DNA from: Piscicola geometra
Taxonomy: Eukaryota > Annelida > Clitellata > Hirudinida > Piscicolidae
Reading direction: 5' to 3'
Length of the DNA: 64,000 nt
Assembly (NCBI GenBank): GCA_943735955.1
Contig: OX030970.1
Coordinates: forward strand, 6,445,202 to 6,509,201
Shown: in pieces, positions 20,713 to 37,000 of the stretch
Position numbering within the stretch: position 1 is the stretch's first letter
Layout: each line of letters begins with the position of its first letter
The notes under the pieces: generated by a model
What the model saw: the letters and a program-made list of their open reading frames with translations, nothing else
Databases searched by the model: none
What the model was told of the DNA's origin: nothing
Position numbers and translations under genes: made by a program

Positions 20713-22078
20713 AGGTGTTGGTTGATATAGACAGCAGTTAAAATAAAATTGTTTCAATCTTATCGTCTCTTATACGGCCTTATTTTCGTTTCACAAAAAT
20801 TGAAACTCGATGTCTCACGCTAGTTAACTCTTGTTTATTCTATAGGTATAGGCATGCTTCGAAACTCAAGATAATAAAGTTTCAAATGGCAACTCTTGTC
20901 AAATGAACTTATTTTGAGATTTGTCTCATGATTGAACGAAAGATTTTTTAAAATTTTTATTTTAAAAATTTTTCACCGGCAATGAAATTCCACGCTAGGC
21001 CGAGATCCTCACCGCTCCGGTCGAATGCGCGAGAAAACATGCCTTCACCGGCTTGGGTCCCATTGAAACGCGATTATAATCTGTAAACGATTATAAAAAG
21101 ACTGACCTATCAAATATTTTGAGCTCGAAACGAGTTTCTCGAAAAGCACCTTGAACGTTTGTTATTCCCCACTGGCCTGATGCGCTGCTTATTCGCTTAA
21201 GATAGGCTAACCGTTCAAGGGGACGTCTATTAGCGGCAATAAGCGCGTGATCTCCTATCATCATCACTCGATCTCGGTAAAGCAGAGATTCGAAGCTGAT
21301 AAATTATCTTCGATATAGCCGCTTTTACGAGCGGCGACGACTATCGAAGGCGACTAGAAGACTCGTCGACTTTAGGCCAGCGACGCTAGTCTTCTTGCTC
21401 GTGTATTACTTAGTTGATCCTGCCAGTAGTTATATGCTTGTCTCAAAGATTCGGCTCGTAAATTTTGGTGACTCTGAATAAATAACGGCTGATCGCATGA
21501 CCTAGCGTCGGCGACAGATCTTTCAAGTGTGTGCCCTATCAACTTTCGATGGTATGTGATATGCTTACCATATTTGTAACGTGTAAAGGGGAATCAGGGT
21601 TCAATTCTGGAGAGGGAGCATGAGAAACGGCTACCACATCCAAGGAAGGCAGCAGGCGCGCAAATTTGTCTCATGATTGAACGAAAGATTTTTTAAAAAC
21701 TTCATTTTAAAATTTTTGTCACTGGCAATGAAATTCCAGGCTAGGCCGAGATCCTCGCCGCTCCGGTCGAATGCGCGAGAAAACATGCTTTAATCGGTTT
21801 GGGTCCCATTGAAACGCGATTATAATCTGTAAATTTACTCTTAATTTTCTAAGACTTTCAAGTTTTTCAACGGCATCCGCCGTCGCATCTCCTATCTCCC
21901 TCGATGACCGCTCACTTAGTGTATTAACAACTCGTTTCGATCTTATCGTCTATTTATCGTAATTAAATTTTTTTTGCTTTATTCACCCCCCTTAGTTAAG
22001 GAAAAAGGGTAGATATGACCCCGCGGGCAGTCTCCGGGAAACCAAAGATTTTTGATTCCGGGGGAAGTATGGTTGCAA
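20713..22078 (+). repeat. rDNA-derived spacer 3 (type I, 1366 bp)
   Basis: Nearly identical to spacer 2 in length and sequence, implying recent duplication of a spacer-array unit. Confidence 0.85.
21407..21666 (+). rRNA. 18S rRNA 5' fragment, copy 3
   Basis: 260 bp. It shares the TACTTAG 5' end and the CATATTTGTAACGTGTAAAG changes with copy 2, so the two descend from the same mutated copy. Confidence 0.9.
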
Positions 22079-25000
22079 GACGATGAAGACGATGAAGACG
22101 ATGAAGACGATGAAGACGGTGAAGACGATGAAGACGATGAAGACGATGAAAAAGATGAAGACGATGAAGACGGTGAGGACGATGAAGACGATGAAGACGG
22201 TGAAGACGGTGAAGACGATGAAGACGAACGATGAAGACGGAGAAGACGGTGAAGACGGTGAAGACGGTGAAGACGGTGAAGACGGTGAAGACGGTGAAGA
22301 CGGTGAAGACGATGAAGACGGTGAAGACGATGAAGACGGTGAAGACGATGAAGACGGTGAAGACGGTGAAGACGAACGATGAAGACGATGAAGACGGTGA
22401 AGACGATGAAGACGATGAAAACGGTGAAGACGATGAAGACGGTGAAGACGATGAAGACGGTGAAGACGATGAAGACGGTGAAGACGAACGATGAAGACGA
22501 TGAAGACGGTGAAGACGATGAAGACGGTGAAGACGATGAAGACGGTGAAGACGGTGAAGACGGTGAAGACGGTGAAGACGATGAAGACGGTGAAGACGAT
22601 GAAGACGGTGAAGACGGTGAAGACGATGAAGAAGGTGAAGACGATGAAGACGATGAAGACGGTGAAGACGATGAAGACGGTGAAGACGGTGAAGACGATG
22701 AAGACGGTGAAGACGGTGAAGACGGTGAAGACGATGAAGACGGTGAAGACGATGAAGACGGTGAAGACGATGAAGACGGTGAAGACGGTGAAGACGAACG
22801 ATGAAGACGATGAAGACGGTGAAGACGATGAAGACGATGAAGACGATGAAGACGGTGAAAACGGTGAAGACGGTGAAGACGGTGAAGACGAACGATGAAG
22901 ACGATGAAGACGGTGAAGACGATGAAGACGGTGAAGACGATGAAGACGATGAAGACGGTGAAGACGATGAAGACGGTGAAGACGGTGAAGACGGTGAAGA
23001 CGATGAAGACGATGAAGACGATGAAGACCGTGAAGACGGTGAAGACGATGAAGACGGTGAAGACGGTGAAGACGGTGAAGACGATGAAGACGGTGAAGAC
23101 GGTGAAGACGATGAAGACGATGAAGACGGTGAAGACGATGAAGACGGTGAAGACGGTGAAAACGGTGAAGACGGTGAAGACGAACGATGAAGACGATGAA
23201 GACGATGAAGACGGTGAAGACGGTGAAGACGGTGAAGACGAACGATGAAGACGATGAAGACGATGAAGACGGTGAAGACGATGAAGACAGTGAAGACGAT
23301 GAAGACGGTGAAGACGAACGATGAAGACGATGAAGACGGTGAAGACGATGAAGACGGTGAAGACGATGAAGACGGTGAAGACGGTGAAGACGATGAAGAC
23401 GAACGATGAAGACGGAGAAGACGGTGAAGACGGTGAAGACGGTGAAGACGGTGAAGACGATGAAGACGGTGAAGACGGTGAAGACGAACGATGAAGACGA
23501 TGAAGACGGTGAAGACGATGAAGACGATGAAGACGATGAAGACGATGAAGACGATGAAGACGGTGAAGACGGTGAAGACGAACGATGAAGACGATGAAGA
23601 CGGTGAAGACGGTGAAGACGATGAAGACGGTGAAGACGATGAAGACGATGAAGACGGTGAAGACGATGAAGACGGTGAAGACGGTGAAGACGATGAAGAC
23701 GGTGAAGACGGTGAAGACGAACGATGAAGACGATTAAGACGGTGAAGACGGTGAAGACGATGAAGACGATGAAGACGATGAAGACGATGAAGACGGTGAA
23801 GACGATGAAGACGATGAAGACGGTGAAGAACGTGAAGACGATGAAGACGAACGATGAAGACGGAGAAGACGGTGAAGACGGTGAAGACGGTGAAGACGGT
23901 AAGACCATGAAGACGGTGAAGACGATGAAGACGGTGAAGACGATGAAGACGGTGAAGACGATGAAGACGATGAAGACGGTGAAGACGATGAAGACGGTGA
24001 AGACGGTGAAGACGAACGATGAAGACGATGAAGACGGTGAAGACGATGAAGACGGTGAAGACGATGAAGACGATGAAGACGGTGAAGGCGATGAAGACGG
24101 TGAAGACGGTGAAGACGATGAAGACGGTGAAGACGAACGATGAAGACGATGAAGACGGTGAAGACGATGAAGACGGTGAAGACGATGAAGACGGTGAAGA
24201 CGATAAAGACGGTGAAGACGATGAAGACGGTGAAGACGATGAAGACGGTGAAGACGATGAAGACGGTGAAGACGAACGATGAAGACGATGAAGACGGTGA
24301 AGACGATGAAGACGGTGAAGACGATGAAGACGGTGAAGACGGTGAAGACGATGAAGACGAACGATGAAAACGGAGAAGACGGTGAAGACGGTGAAGACGG
24401 TGAAGACGGTGAAGACGGTAAGACCATGAAGACGGTGAAGACGATGAAGACGGTGAAGACGATGAAGACGGTGAAGACGGTGAAGACGAACGATGAAGAC
24501 GATGAAGACGATGAAGACGGTGAAGACGGTGAAGACGGTGAAGACGAACGATGAAGACGATGAAGACGATGAAGACGGTGAAGACGATGAAGACGGTGAA
24601 GACGATGAAGACGGTGAAGACGATGAAGACGGTGAAGACGATGAAGACGGTGAAGACGAACGATGAAGACGATGAAGACGGTGAAGACGATGAAGACGGT
24701 GAAGACGATGAAGACGGTGAAGACGATGAAGACGGTGAAGACGATGAAGACGGTGAAGACGAACGATGAAGACGATGAAGACGGTGAAGACGATGAAGAC
24801 GGTGAAGACGATGAAGACGGTGAAGACGATGAAGACGAACGATGAAGACGGAGAAGACGGTGAAGACGGTGAAGACGGTGAAGACGGTGAAGACGGTAAG
24901 ACGGTGAAGACGGTAAGACCATGAAGACGGTGAGGACGATGAAGACGGTGAAGACGATGAAGACGGTGAAGACGGTGAAGACGAACGATGAAGACGATGA

Positions 25001-28000
25001 AGACGGTGAAGACGATGAAGACGATGAAAACGGTGAAGACGATGAAGACAGTGAAGACGATGAAGACGGTGAAGACGGTGAAGACGAACGATGAAGACGA
25101 TGAAGACGGTGAAGACGATGAAGACGGTGAAGACGATGAAGACGATGAAGACGGTGAAGACGATGAAGACGGTGAAGACGGTGAAGACGATGAAGACGGT
25201 GAAGACGGTGAAGACGAACGATGAAGACGATTAAGACGGTGAAGACGGTGAAGACGATGAAGACGATGAAGACGATGAAGACGATGAAGACGGTGAAAAC
25301 GATGAAGACGATGAAAACGGTGAAGAACGTGAAGACGATGAAGACGAACGATGAAGACGGAGAAGACGGTGAAGACGGTGAAGACGGTGAAGACGGTAAG
25401 ACCATGAAGACGGTGAAGACGATGAAGACGGTGAAGACGATGAAGACGGTGAAGACGATGAAGACGGTGAAGACGGTGAAGACGAACGATGAAGACGATG
25501 AAGACGGTGAAGACGATGAAGACGGTGAAGACGAACGATGAAGACGATGAAGACGGTGAAGACGATGAAGACGGTGAAGACGATGAAGACGGTGAAGACG
25601 GTGAAGACGATGAAGACGAACGATGAAGACGGAGAAGACGGTGAAGACGGTGAAGACGGTGAAGACGGTGAAGACGGTAAGACCATGAAGACGGTGAAGA
25701 CGATGAAGACGGTGAAGACGATGAAGACGGTGAAGACGGTGAAGACGAACGATGAAGACGATGAAGACGATGAAGACGGTGAAGACGGTGAAGACGGTGA
25801 AGACGAACGATGAAGACGATGAAGACGATGAAGACGGTGAAGACGATGAAGACGGTGAAGACGATGAAGACGAACGATGAAGACGGAGAAGACGGTGAAG
25901 ACGGTGAAGACGGTGAAGACGGTGAAGACGGTAAGACGGTGAAGACGGTAAGACCATGAAGACGGTGAGGACGATGAAGACGGTGAAGACGATGAAGACG
26001 GTGAAGACGGTGAAGACGAACGATGAAGACGATGAAGACGGTGAAGACGATGAAGACGATGAAAACGGTGAAGACGATGAAGACAGTGAAGACGATGAAG
26101 ACGGTGAAGACGGTGAAGACGAACGATGAAGACGATGAAGACGGTGAAGACGATGAAGACGGTGAAGACGATGAAGACGATGAAGACGGTGAAGACGATG
26201 AAGACGGTGAAGACGGTGAAGACGATGAAGACGGTGAAGACGGTGAAGACGAACGATGAAGACGATTAAGACGGTGAAGACGGTGAAGACGATGAAGACG
26301 ATGAAGACGATGAAGACGATGAAGACGGTGAAGACGATGAAGACGATGAAGACGGTGAAGAACGTGAAGACGATGAAGACGAACGATGAAGACGGAGAAG
26401 ACGGTGAAGACGGTGAAGACGGTGAAGACGGTGAAGACGGTAAGACCATGAAGACGGTGAAGACGATGAAGACGGTGAAGACGATGAAGACGGTGAAGAC
26501 GATGAAGACGGTGAAGACGGTGAAGACGAACGATGAAGACGATGAAGACGGTGAAGACGATGAAGACGGTGAAGACGAACGATGAAGACGATGAAGACGG
26601 TGAAGACGATGAAGACGGTGAAGACGATGAAGACGGTGAAGACGGTGAAGACGATGAAGACGAACGATGAAGACGGAGAAGACGGTGAAGACGGTGAAGA
26701 CGGTGAAGACGGTGAAGACGGTAAGACCATGAAGACGGTGAAGACGATGAAGACGGTGAAGACGATGAAGACGGTGAAGACGGTGAAGACGAACGATGAA
26801 GACGATGAAGACGATGAAGACGGTGAAGACGGTGAAGACGGTGAAGACGAACGATGAAGACGATGAAGACGATGAAGACGGTGAAGACGATGAAGACGGT
26901 GAAGACGATGAAGACGAACGATGAAGACGGAGAAGACGGTGAAGACGGTGAAGACGGTGAAGACGGTGAAGACGGTAAGACGGTGAAGACGGTAAGACCA
27001 TGAAGACGGTGAGGACGATGAAGACGGTGAAGACGATGAAGACGGTGAAGACGGTGAAGACGAACGATGAAGACGATGAAGACGGTGAAGACGATGAAGA
27101 CGATGAAAACGGTGAAGACGATGAAGACAGTGAAGACGATGAAGACGGTGAAGACGGTGAAGACGAACGATGAAGACGATGAAGACGGTGAAGACGATGA
27201 AGACGGTGAAGACGATGAAGACGATGAAGACGGTGAAGACGATGAAGACGGTGAAGACGGTGAAGACGATGAAGACGGTGAAGACGGTGAAGACGAACGA
27301 TGAAGACGATTAAGACGGTGAAGACGGTGAAGACGATGAAGACGATGAAGACGATGAAGACGATGAAGACGGTGAAGACGATGAAGACGATGAAGACGGT
27401 GAAGAACGTGAAGACGATGAAGACGAACGATGAAGACGGAGAAGACGGTGAAGACGGTGAAGACGGTGAAGACGGTAAGACCATGAAGACGGTGAAGACG
27501 ATGAAGACGGTGAAGACGATGAAGACGGTGAAGACGATGAAGACGGTGAAGACGGTGAAGACGAACGATGAAGACGATGAAGACGGTGAAGACGATGAAG
27601 ACGGTGAAGACGATGAAGACGGTGAAGACGAACGATGAAGACGATGAAGACGGTGAAGACGATGAAGACGGTGAAGACGATGAAGACGGTGAAGACGGTG
27701 AAGACGATGAAGACGAACGATGAAGACGGAGAAGACGGTGAAGACGGTGAGGAAGGTGAAGACGGTGAAGACGGTAAGACCATGAAGACGGTGAAGACGA
27801 TGAAGACGGTGAAGACGATGAAGACGGTGAAGACGGTGAAGACGAACGATGAAGACGATGAAGACGATGAAGACGGTGAAGACGGTGAAGACGGTGAAGA
27901 CGAACGATGAAGACGATGAAGACGATGAAGACGGTGAAGACGATGAAGACGGTGAAGACGATGAAGACGGTGAAGACGATGAAGACGGTGAAGACGATGA

Positions 28001-31000
28001 AGACGGTGAAGACGAACGATGAAGACGATGAAGACGGTGAAGACGATGAAGACGGTGAAGACGATGAAGACGGTGAAGACGATGAAGACGGTGAAGACGA
28101 TGAAAACGGTGAAGACGATGAAGACGGTGAAGACGATGAAGACGGTGAAGACGAACGATGAAGACGATGAAGACGGTGAAGACGATGAAGACGGTGAAGA
28201 CGATGAAGACGGTGAAGACGATGAAGACGGTGAAGACGATGAAGACGAACGATGAAGACGGAGAAGACGGTGAAGACGGTGAAGACGGTGAAGACGGTGA
28301 AGACGGTAAGACGGTGAAGACGGTAAGACCATGAAGACGGTGAGGACGATGAAGACGGTGAAGACGATGAAGACGGTGAAGACGGTGAAGACGAACGATG
28401 AAGACGATGAAGACGGTGAAGACGATGAAGACGATGAAAACGGTGAAGACGATGAAGACAGTGAAGACGATGAAGACGGTGAAGACGGTGAAGACGAACG
28501 ATGAAGACGATGAAGACGGTGAAGACGGTGAAGACGATGAAGACGGTGAAGACGGTGAAGACGAACGATGAAGACGATTAAGACGGTGAAGACGGTGAAG
28601 ACGATGAAGACGATGAAGACGATGAAGACGATGAAGACGGTGAAGACGATGAAGACGATGAAGACGGTGAAGAACGTGAAGACGATGAAGACGAACGATG
28701 AAGACGGAGAAGACGGTGAAGACGGTGAAGACGGTGAAGACGGTAAGACCATGAAGACGGTGAAGACGATGAAGACGGTGAAGACGATGAAGACGGTGAA
28801 GACGATGAAGACGGTGAAGACGGTGAAGACGAACGATGAAGACGATGAAGACGGTGAAGACGATGAAGACGATGAAAACGGTGAAGACGATGAAGACGGT
28901 GAAGACGATGAAGACGGTGAAGACGGTGAAGACGAACGATGAAGACGATGAAGACGGTGAAGACGATGAAGACGGTGAAGACGGTGAAGACGATGAAGAC
29001 GGTGAAGACGATGAAGACGGTGAAGACGATGAAGACGGTGAAGACGGTGAAGACGGTGAAGACGGTGAAGACGATGAAGACGGTGAAGACGATGAAGACG
29101 GTGAAGACGATGAAGACGAACGATGAAGACGGAGAAGACGGTGAAGACGGTGAAGACGGTAAGACGGTGAAGACGGTAAGACCATGAAGACGGTGAGGAC
29201 GATGAAGACGGTGAAGACGATGAAGACGGTGAAGACGGTGAAGACGAACGATGAAGACGATGAAGACGGTGAAGACGATGAAGACGATGAAAACGGTGAA
29301 GACGATGAAGACAGTGAAGACGATGAAGACGGTGAAGACGGTGAAGACGAACGATGAAGACGATGAAGACGGTGAAGACGGTGAAGACGATGAAGACGGT
29401 GAAGACGGTGAAGACGAACGATGAAGACGATTAAGACGGTGAAGACGGTGAAGACGATGAAGACGGTGAAGACGGTGAAGACGAACGATGAAGACGATTA
29501 AGACGGTGAAGACGGTGAAGACGATGAAGACGATGAAGACGATGAAGACGATGAAGACGGTGAAGACGATGAAGACGATGAAGACGGTGAAGAACGTGAA
29601 GACGATGAAGACGAACGATGAAGACGGAGAAGACGGTGAAGACGGTGAAGACGGTGAAGACGGTAAGACCATGAAGACGGTGAAGACGATGAAGACGGTG
29701 AAGACGATGAAGACGGTGAAGACGATGAAGACGGTGAAGACGGTGAAGACGAACGATGAAGACGATGAAGACGGTGAAGACGATGAAGACGATGAAAACG
29801 GTGAAGACGATGAAGACGGTGAAGACGATGAAGACGGTGAAGACGGTGAAGACGAACGATGAAGACGATGAAGACGGTGAAGACGATGAAGACGGTGAAG
29901 ACGGTGAAGACGATGAAGACGGTGAAGACGATGAAGACGGTGAAGACGATGAAGACGGTGAAGACGGTGAAGACGGTGAAGACGGTGAAGACGATGAAGA
30001 CGGTGAAGACGATGAAGACGGTGAAGACGGTGAAGACGATGAAGACGGTGAAGACGATGAAGACGATGAAGACGGTGAAGACGATGAAGACGGTGAAGAC
30101 GGTGAAGACGATGAAGACGGTGAAGACGGTGAAGACGATGAAGACGGTGAAGACGATGAAGACGGTGAAGACGATGAAGACGGTGAAGACGGTGAAGACG
30201 AACGATGAAGACGGTGAAGACGATGAAGACGGTGAAGACGATGAAGACGATGAAGACGGTGAAGACGGTGAAGACGGTGAAGACGGTGAAGACGAACGAT
30301 GAAGACGATGAAGACGGTGAAGACGATGAAGACGGTGAAGACGATGAAGACGATGAAGACGGTGAAGACGATGAAGACGGTGAAGACGGTGAAGACGGTG
30401 AAGACGATGAAGACGATGAAGACGATGAAGACCGTGAAGACGGTGAAGACGATGAAGACGGTGAAGACGGTGAAGACGGTGAAGACGATGAAGACGGTGA
30501 AGACGGTGAAGACGATGAAGACGATGAAGACGGTGAAGACGATGAAGACGGTGAAGACGGTGAAAACGGTGAAGACGGTGAAGACGAACGATGAAGACGA
30601 TGAAGACGATGAAGACGGTGAAGACGGTGAAGACGGTGAAGACGAACGATGAAGACGATGAAGACGATGAAGACGGTGAAGACGATGAAGACAGTGAAGA
30701 CGATGAAGACGGTGAAGACGAACGATGAAGACGATGAAGACGGTGAAGACGATGAAGACGGTGAAGACGATGAAGACGGTGAAGACGGTGAAGACGATGA
30801 AGACGAACGATGAAGACGGAGAAGACGGTGAAGACGGTGAAGACGGTGAAGACGGTGAAGACGATGAAGACGGTGAAGACGGTGAAGACGAACGATGAAG
30901 ACGATGAAGACGGTGAAGACGATGAAGACGATGAAGACGATGAAGACGATGAAGACGATGAAGACGGTGAAGACGGTGAAGACGAACGATGAAGACGATG

Positions 31001-34000
31001 AAGACGGTGAAGACGGTGAAGACGATGAAGACGGTGAAGACGATGAAGACGATGAAGACGGTGAAGACGATGAAGACGGTGAAGACGGTGAAGACGATGA
31101 AGACGGTGAAGACGGTGAAGACGAACGATGAAGACGATTAAGACGGTGAAGACGGTGAAGACGATGAAGACGATGAAGACGATGAAGACGATGAAGACGG
31201 TGAAGACGATGAAGACGATGAAGACGGTGAAGAACGTGAAGACGATGAAGACGAACGATGAAGACGGAGAAGACGGTGAAGACGGTGAAGACGGTGAAGA
31301 CGGTAAGACCATGAAGACGGTGAAGACGATGAAGACGGTGAAGACGATGAAGACGGTGAAGACGATGAAGACGATGAAGACGGTGAAGACGATGAAGACG
31401 GTGAAGACGGTGAAGACGAACGATGAAGACGATGAAGACGGTGAAGACGATGAAGACGGTGAAGACGGTGAAGACGAACGATGAAGACGATGAAGACGGT
31501 GAAGACGATGAAGACGATGAAAACGGTGAAGACGATGAAGACAGTGAAGACGATGAAGACGGTGAAGACGGTGAAGACGAACGATGAAGACGATGAAGAC
31601 GGTGAAGACGGTGAAGACGATGAAGACGGTGAAGACGGTGAAGACGAACGATGAAGACGATTAAGACGGTGAAGACGGTGAAGACGATGAAGACGGTGAA
31701 GACGGTGAAGACGAACGATGAAGACGATTAAGACGGTGAAGACGGTGAAGACGATGAAGACGATGAAGACGATGAAGACGATGAAGACGGTGAAGACGAT
31801 GAAGACGATGAAGACGGTGAAGAACGTGAAGACGATGAAGACGAACGATGAAGACGGAGAAGACGGTGAAGACGGTGAAGACGGTGAAGACGGTAAGACC
31901 ATGAAGACGGTGAAGACGATGAAGACGGTGAAGACGATGAAGACGGTGAAGACGATGAAGACGGTGAAGACGGTGAAGACGAACGATGAAGACGATGAAG
32001 ACGGTGAAGACGATGAAGACGATGAAAACGGTGAAGACGATGAAGACGGTGAAGACGATGAAGACGGTGAAGACGGTGAAGACGAACGATGAAGACGATG
32101 AAGACGGTGAAGACGAACGATGAAGACGATGAAGACGGTGAAGACGGTGAAGACGATGAAGACGGTGAAGACGATGAAGACGGTGAAGACGGTGAAGACG
32201 GTGAAGACGGTGAAGACGATGAAGACGGTGAAGACGATGAAGACGGTGAAGACGGTGAAGACGATGAAGACGGTGAAGACGATGAAGACGATGAAGACGG
32301 TGAAGACGATGAAGACGGTGAAGACGGTGAAGACGATGAAGACGGTGAAGACGGTGAAGACGATGAAGACGGTGAAGACGATGAAGACGGTGAAGACGAT
32401 GAAAACGGTGAAGACGGTGAAGACGAACGATGAAGACGATAAAGACGGTGAAGACGATGAAGACGATGAAGACGATGAAGACGGTGAAGACGGTGAAGAC
32501 GGTGAAGACGGTGAAGACGAACGATGAAGACGATGAAGACGGTGAAGACGATGAAGACGGTGAAGACGATGAAGACGATGAAGACGGTGAAGACGATGAA
32601 GACGGTGAAGACGGTGAAGACGGTGAAGACGATGAAGACGATGAAGACGATGAAGACCGTGAAGACGGTGAAGACGATGAAGACGGTGAAGACGGTGAAG
32701 ACGGTGAAGACGATGAAGACGGTGAAGACGGTGAAGACGATGAAGACGATGAAGACGGTGAAGACGATGAAGACGGTGAAGACGGTGAAAACGGTGAAGA
32801 CGGTGAAGACGAACGATGAAGACGATGAAGACGATGAAGACGGTGAAGACGGTGAAGACGGTGAAGACGAACGATGAAGACGATGAAGACGATGAAGACG
32901 GTGAAGACGATGAAGACAGTGAAGACGATGAAGACGGTGAAGACGAACGATGAAGACGATGAAGACGGTGAAGACGATGAAGACGGTGAAGACGATGAAG
33001 ACGGTGAAGACGGTGAAGACGATGAAGACGAACGATGAAGACGGAGAAGACGGTGAAGACGGTGAAGACGGTGAAGACGGTGAAGACGATGAAGACGGTG
33101 AAGACGGTGAAGACGAACGATGAAGACGGAGAAGACGGTGAAGACGGTGAAGACGGTGAAGACGATGAAGACGGTGAAGACGGTGAAGACGAACGATGAA
33201 GACGATGAAGACGGTGAAGACGATGAAGACGATGAAGACGATGAAGACGATGAAGACGATGAAGACGGTGAAGACGGTGAAGACGAACGATGAAGACGAT
33301 GAAGACGGTGAAGACGGTGAAGACGATGAAGACGGTGAAGACGATGAAGACGATGAAGACGGTGAAGACGATGAAGACGGTGAAGACGGTGAAGACGATG
33401 AAGACGGTGAAGACGGTGAAGACGAACGATGAAGACGATTAAGACGGTGAAGACGGTGAAGACGATGAAGACGATGAAGACGATGAAGACGATGAAGACG
33501 GTGAAGACGATGAAGACGATGAAGACGGTGAAGAACGTGAAGACGATGAAGACGAACGATGAAGACGGAGAAGACGGTGAAGACGGTGAAGACGGTAAGA
33601 CCATGAAGACGGTGAAGACGATGAAGACGGTGAAGACGATGAAGACGGTGAAGACGATGAAGACGATGAAGACGGTGAAGACGATGAAGACGGTGAAGAC
33701 GGTGAAGACGAACGATGAAGACGATGAAGACGGTGAAGACGATGAAGACGGTGAAGACGATGAAGACGATGAAGACGGTGAAGGCGATGAAGACGGTGAA
33801 GACGGTGAAGACGATGAAGACGGTGAAGACGAACGATGAAGACGATGAAGACGGTGAAGACGATGAAGACGGTGAAGACGATGAAGACGGTGAAGACGAT
33901 AAAGACGGTGAAGACGATGAAGACGGTGAAGACGATGAAGACGGTGAAGACGAACGATGAAGACGATGAAGACGGTGAAGACGATGAAGACGGTGAAGAC

Positions 34001-37000
34001 GATGAAGACGGTGAAGACGGTGAAGACGATGAAGACGATGAAGACGATGAAGACGATGAAGACGGTGAAGACGATGAAGACGATGAAGACGGTGAAGAAC
34101 GTGAAGACGATGAAGACGAACGATGAAGACGGAGAAGACGGTGAAGACGGTGAAGACGGTGAAGACGGTAAGACCATGAAGACGGTGAAGACGATGAAGA
34201 CGGTGAAGACGATGAAGACGGTGAAGACGATGAAGACGATGAAGACGGTGAAGACGATGAAGACGGTGAAGACGGTGAAGACGAACGATGAAGACGATGA
34301 AGACGGTGAAGACGATGAAGACGGTGAAGACGATGAAGACGATGAAGACGGTGAAGGCGATGAAGACGGTGAAGACGGTGAAGACGATGAAGACGGTGAA
34401 GACGAACGATGAAGACGATGAAGACGGTGAAGACGATGAAGACGGTGAAGACGATGAAGACGGTGAAGACGATAAAGACGGTGAAGACGATGAAGACGGT
34501 GAAGACGATGAAGACGGTGAAGACGAACGATGAAGACGATGAAGACGGTGAAGACGATGAAGACGGTGAAGACGATGAAGACGGTGAAGACGGTGAAGAC
34601 GATGAAGACGAACGATGAAGACGGAGAAGACGGTGAAGACGGTGAAGACGGTGAAGACGGTGAAGACGGTAAGACCATGAAGACGGTGAAGACGATGAAG
34701 ACGGTGAAGACGATGAAGACGGTGAAGACGGTGAAGACGAACGATGAAGACGATGAAGACGATGAAGACGGTGAAGACGGTGAAGACGGTGAAGACGAAC
34801 GATGAAGACGATGAAGACGATGAAGACGGTGAAGACGATGAAGACGGTGAAGACGATGAAGACGGTGAAGACGATGAAGACGGTGAAGACGAACGATGAA
34901 GACGGTGAAGACGGTGAAGACGATGAAGACGGTGAAGACGATGAAGACGGTGAAGACGATGAAGACGGTGAAGACGATGAAGACGGTGAAGACGATGAAG
35001 ACGGTGAAGACGATGAAGACGGTGAAGACGAACGATGAAGACGATGAAGACGGTGAAGACGATGAAGACGGTGAAGACGATGAAGACGGTGAAGACGATG
35101 AAGACGAACGATGAAGACGGAGAAGACGGTGAAGACGGTGAAGACGGTGAAGACGGTGAAGACGGTAAGACGGTGAAGACGGTAAGACCATGAAGACGGT
35201 GAGGACGATGAAGACGGTGAAGACGATGAAGACGGTGAAGACGGTGAAGACGAACGATGAAGACGATGAAGACGGTGAAGACGATGAAGACGATGAAAAC
35301 GGTGAAGACGATGAAGACAGTGAAGACGATGAAGACGGTGAAGACGGTGAAGACGAACGATGAAGACGATGAAGACGGTGAAGACGATGAAGACGGTGAA
35401 GACGATGAAGACGATGAAGACGGTGAAGACGATGAAGACGGTGAAGACGGTGAAGACGATGAAGACGGTGAAGACGGTGAAGACGAACGATGAAGACGAT
35501 TAAGACGGTGAAGACGGTGAAGACGATGAAGACGATGAAGACGATGAAGACGATGAAGACGGTGAAGACGATGAAGACGATGAAGACGGTGAAGAACGTG
35601 AAGACGATGAAGACGAACGATGAAGACGGAGAAGACGGTGAAGAAGGTGAAGACGGTGAAGACGGTAAGACCATGAAGACGGTGAAGACGATGAAGACGG
35701 TGAAGACGATGAAGACGGTGAAGACGATGAAGACGGTGAAGACGGTGAAGACGAACGATGAAGACGATGAAGACGGTGAAGACGATGAAGACGATGAAAA
35801 CGGTGAAGACGATGAAGACGGTGAAGACGATGAAGACGGTGAAGACGGTGAAGACGAACGATGAAGACGATGAAGACGGTGAAGACGATGAAGACGGTGA
35901 AGACGATGAAGACGATGAAGACGGTGAAGACGATGAAGACGGTGAAGACGGTGAAGACGATGAAGACGGTGAAGACGGTGAAGACGAACGATGAAGACGA
36001 TGAAGACGGTGAAGACGATGAAGACGATGAAGACGATGAAGACTATGAAGACGGTGAAGACGATGAAGACGATGAAGACCGTGAAGAACGTGAAGACGAT
36101 GAAGACGATCGATGAAGACGGAGAAGACGGTGAAGACGGTGAAGACGGTGAAGACGGTGAAGACGGTGAAGACGGTGAAGACGGTGAAGACGATGAAGAC
36201 GATGAAAACAGTGAAGACGATGAAGACGGTGAAGACGATGAAGACGTTGAAGACGGTGAAGACGAACGATGAAGACGATGAAGACGGTGAAGACGATGAA
36301 GACGGTGAAGACGATGAAGACGATGAAGACAGTGAAGACGATGAAGACGGTGAAGACGATGAAGACGGTGAAGACGGTGAAGACGAACGATGAAGACGAT
36401 GAAGACGGTGAAGACGATGAAGACGATGAAAACGGTGAAGACGATGAAGACGGTGAAGACGATGAAGACGATGAAAACGGTGAAGACGATGAATACGGTG
36501 AAGACGATGAAGACGGTGAAGACGGTGAAGACGGTAAGACGGTGAAGACGGTAAGACCATGAAGACGGTGAGGACGATGAAGACGGTGAAGACGATGAAG
36601 ACGGTGAAGACGGTGAAGACGAACGATGAAGACGATGAAGACGGTGAAGACGATGAAGACGATGAAAACGGTGAAGACGATGAAGACAGTGAAGACGATG
36701 AAGACGGTGAAGACGGTGAAGACGAACGATGAAGACGATGAAGACGGTGAAGACGATGAAGACGGTGAAGACGATGAAGACGATGAAGACGGTGAAGACG
36801 ATGAAGACGGTGAAGACGGTGAAGACGATGAAGACGGTGAAGACGGTGAAGACGAACGATGAAGACGATTAAGACGGTGAAGACGGTGAAGACGATGAAG
36901 ACGATGAAGACGATGAAGACGATGAAGACGGTGAAGACGATGAAGACGATGAAGACGGTGAAGAACGTGAAGACGATGAAGACGAACGATGAAGACGGAG

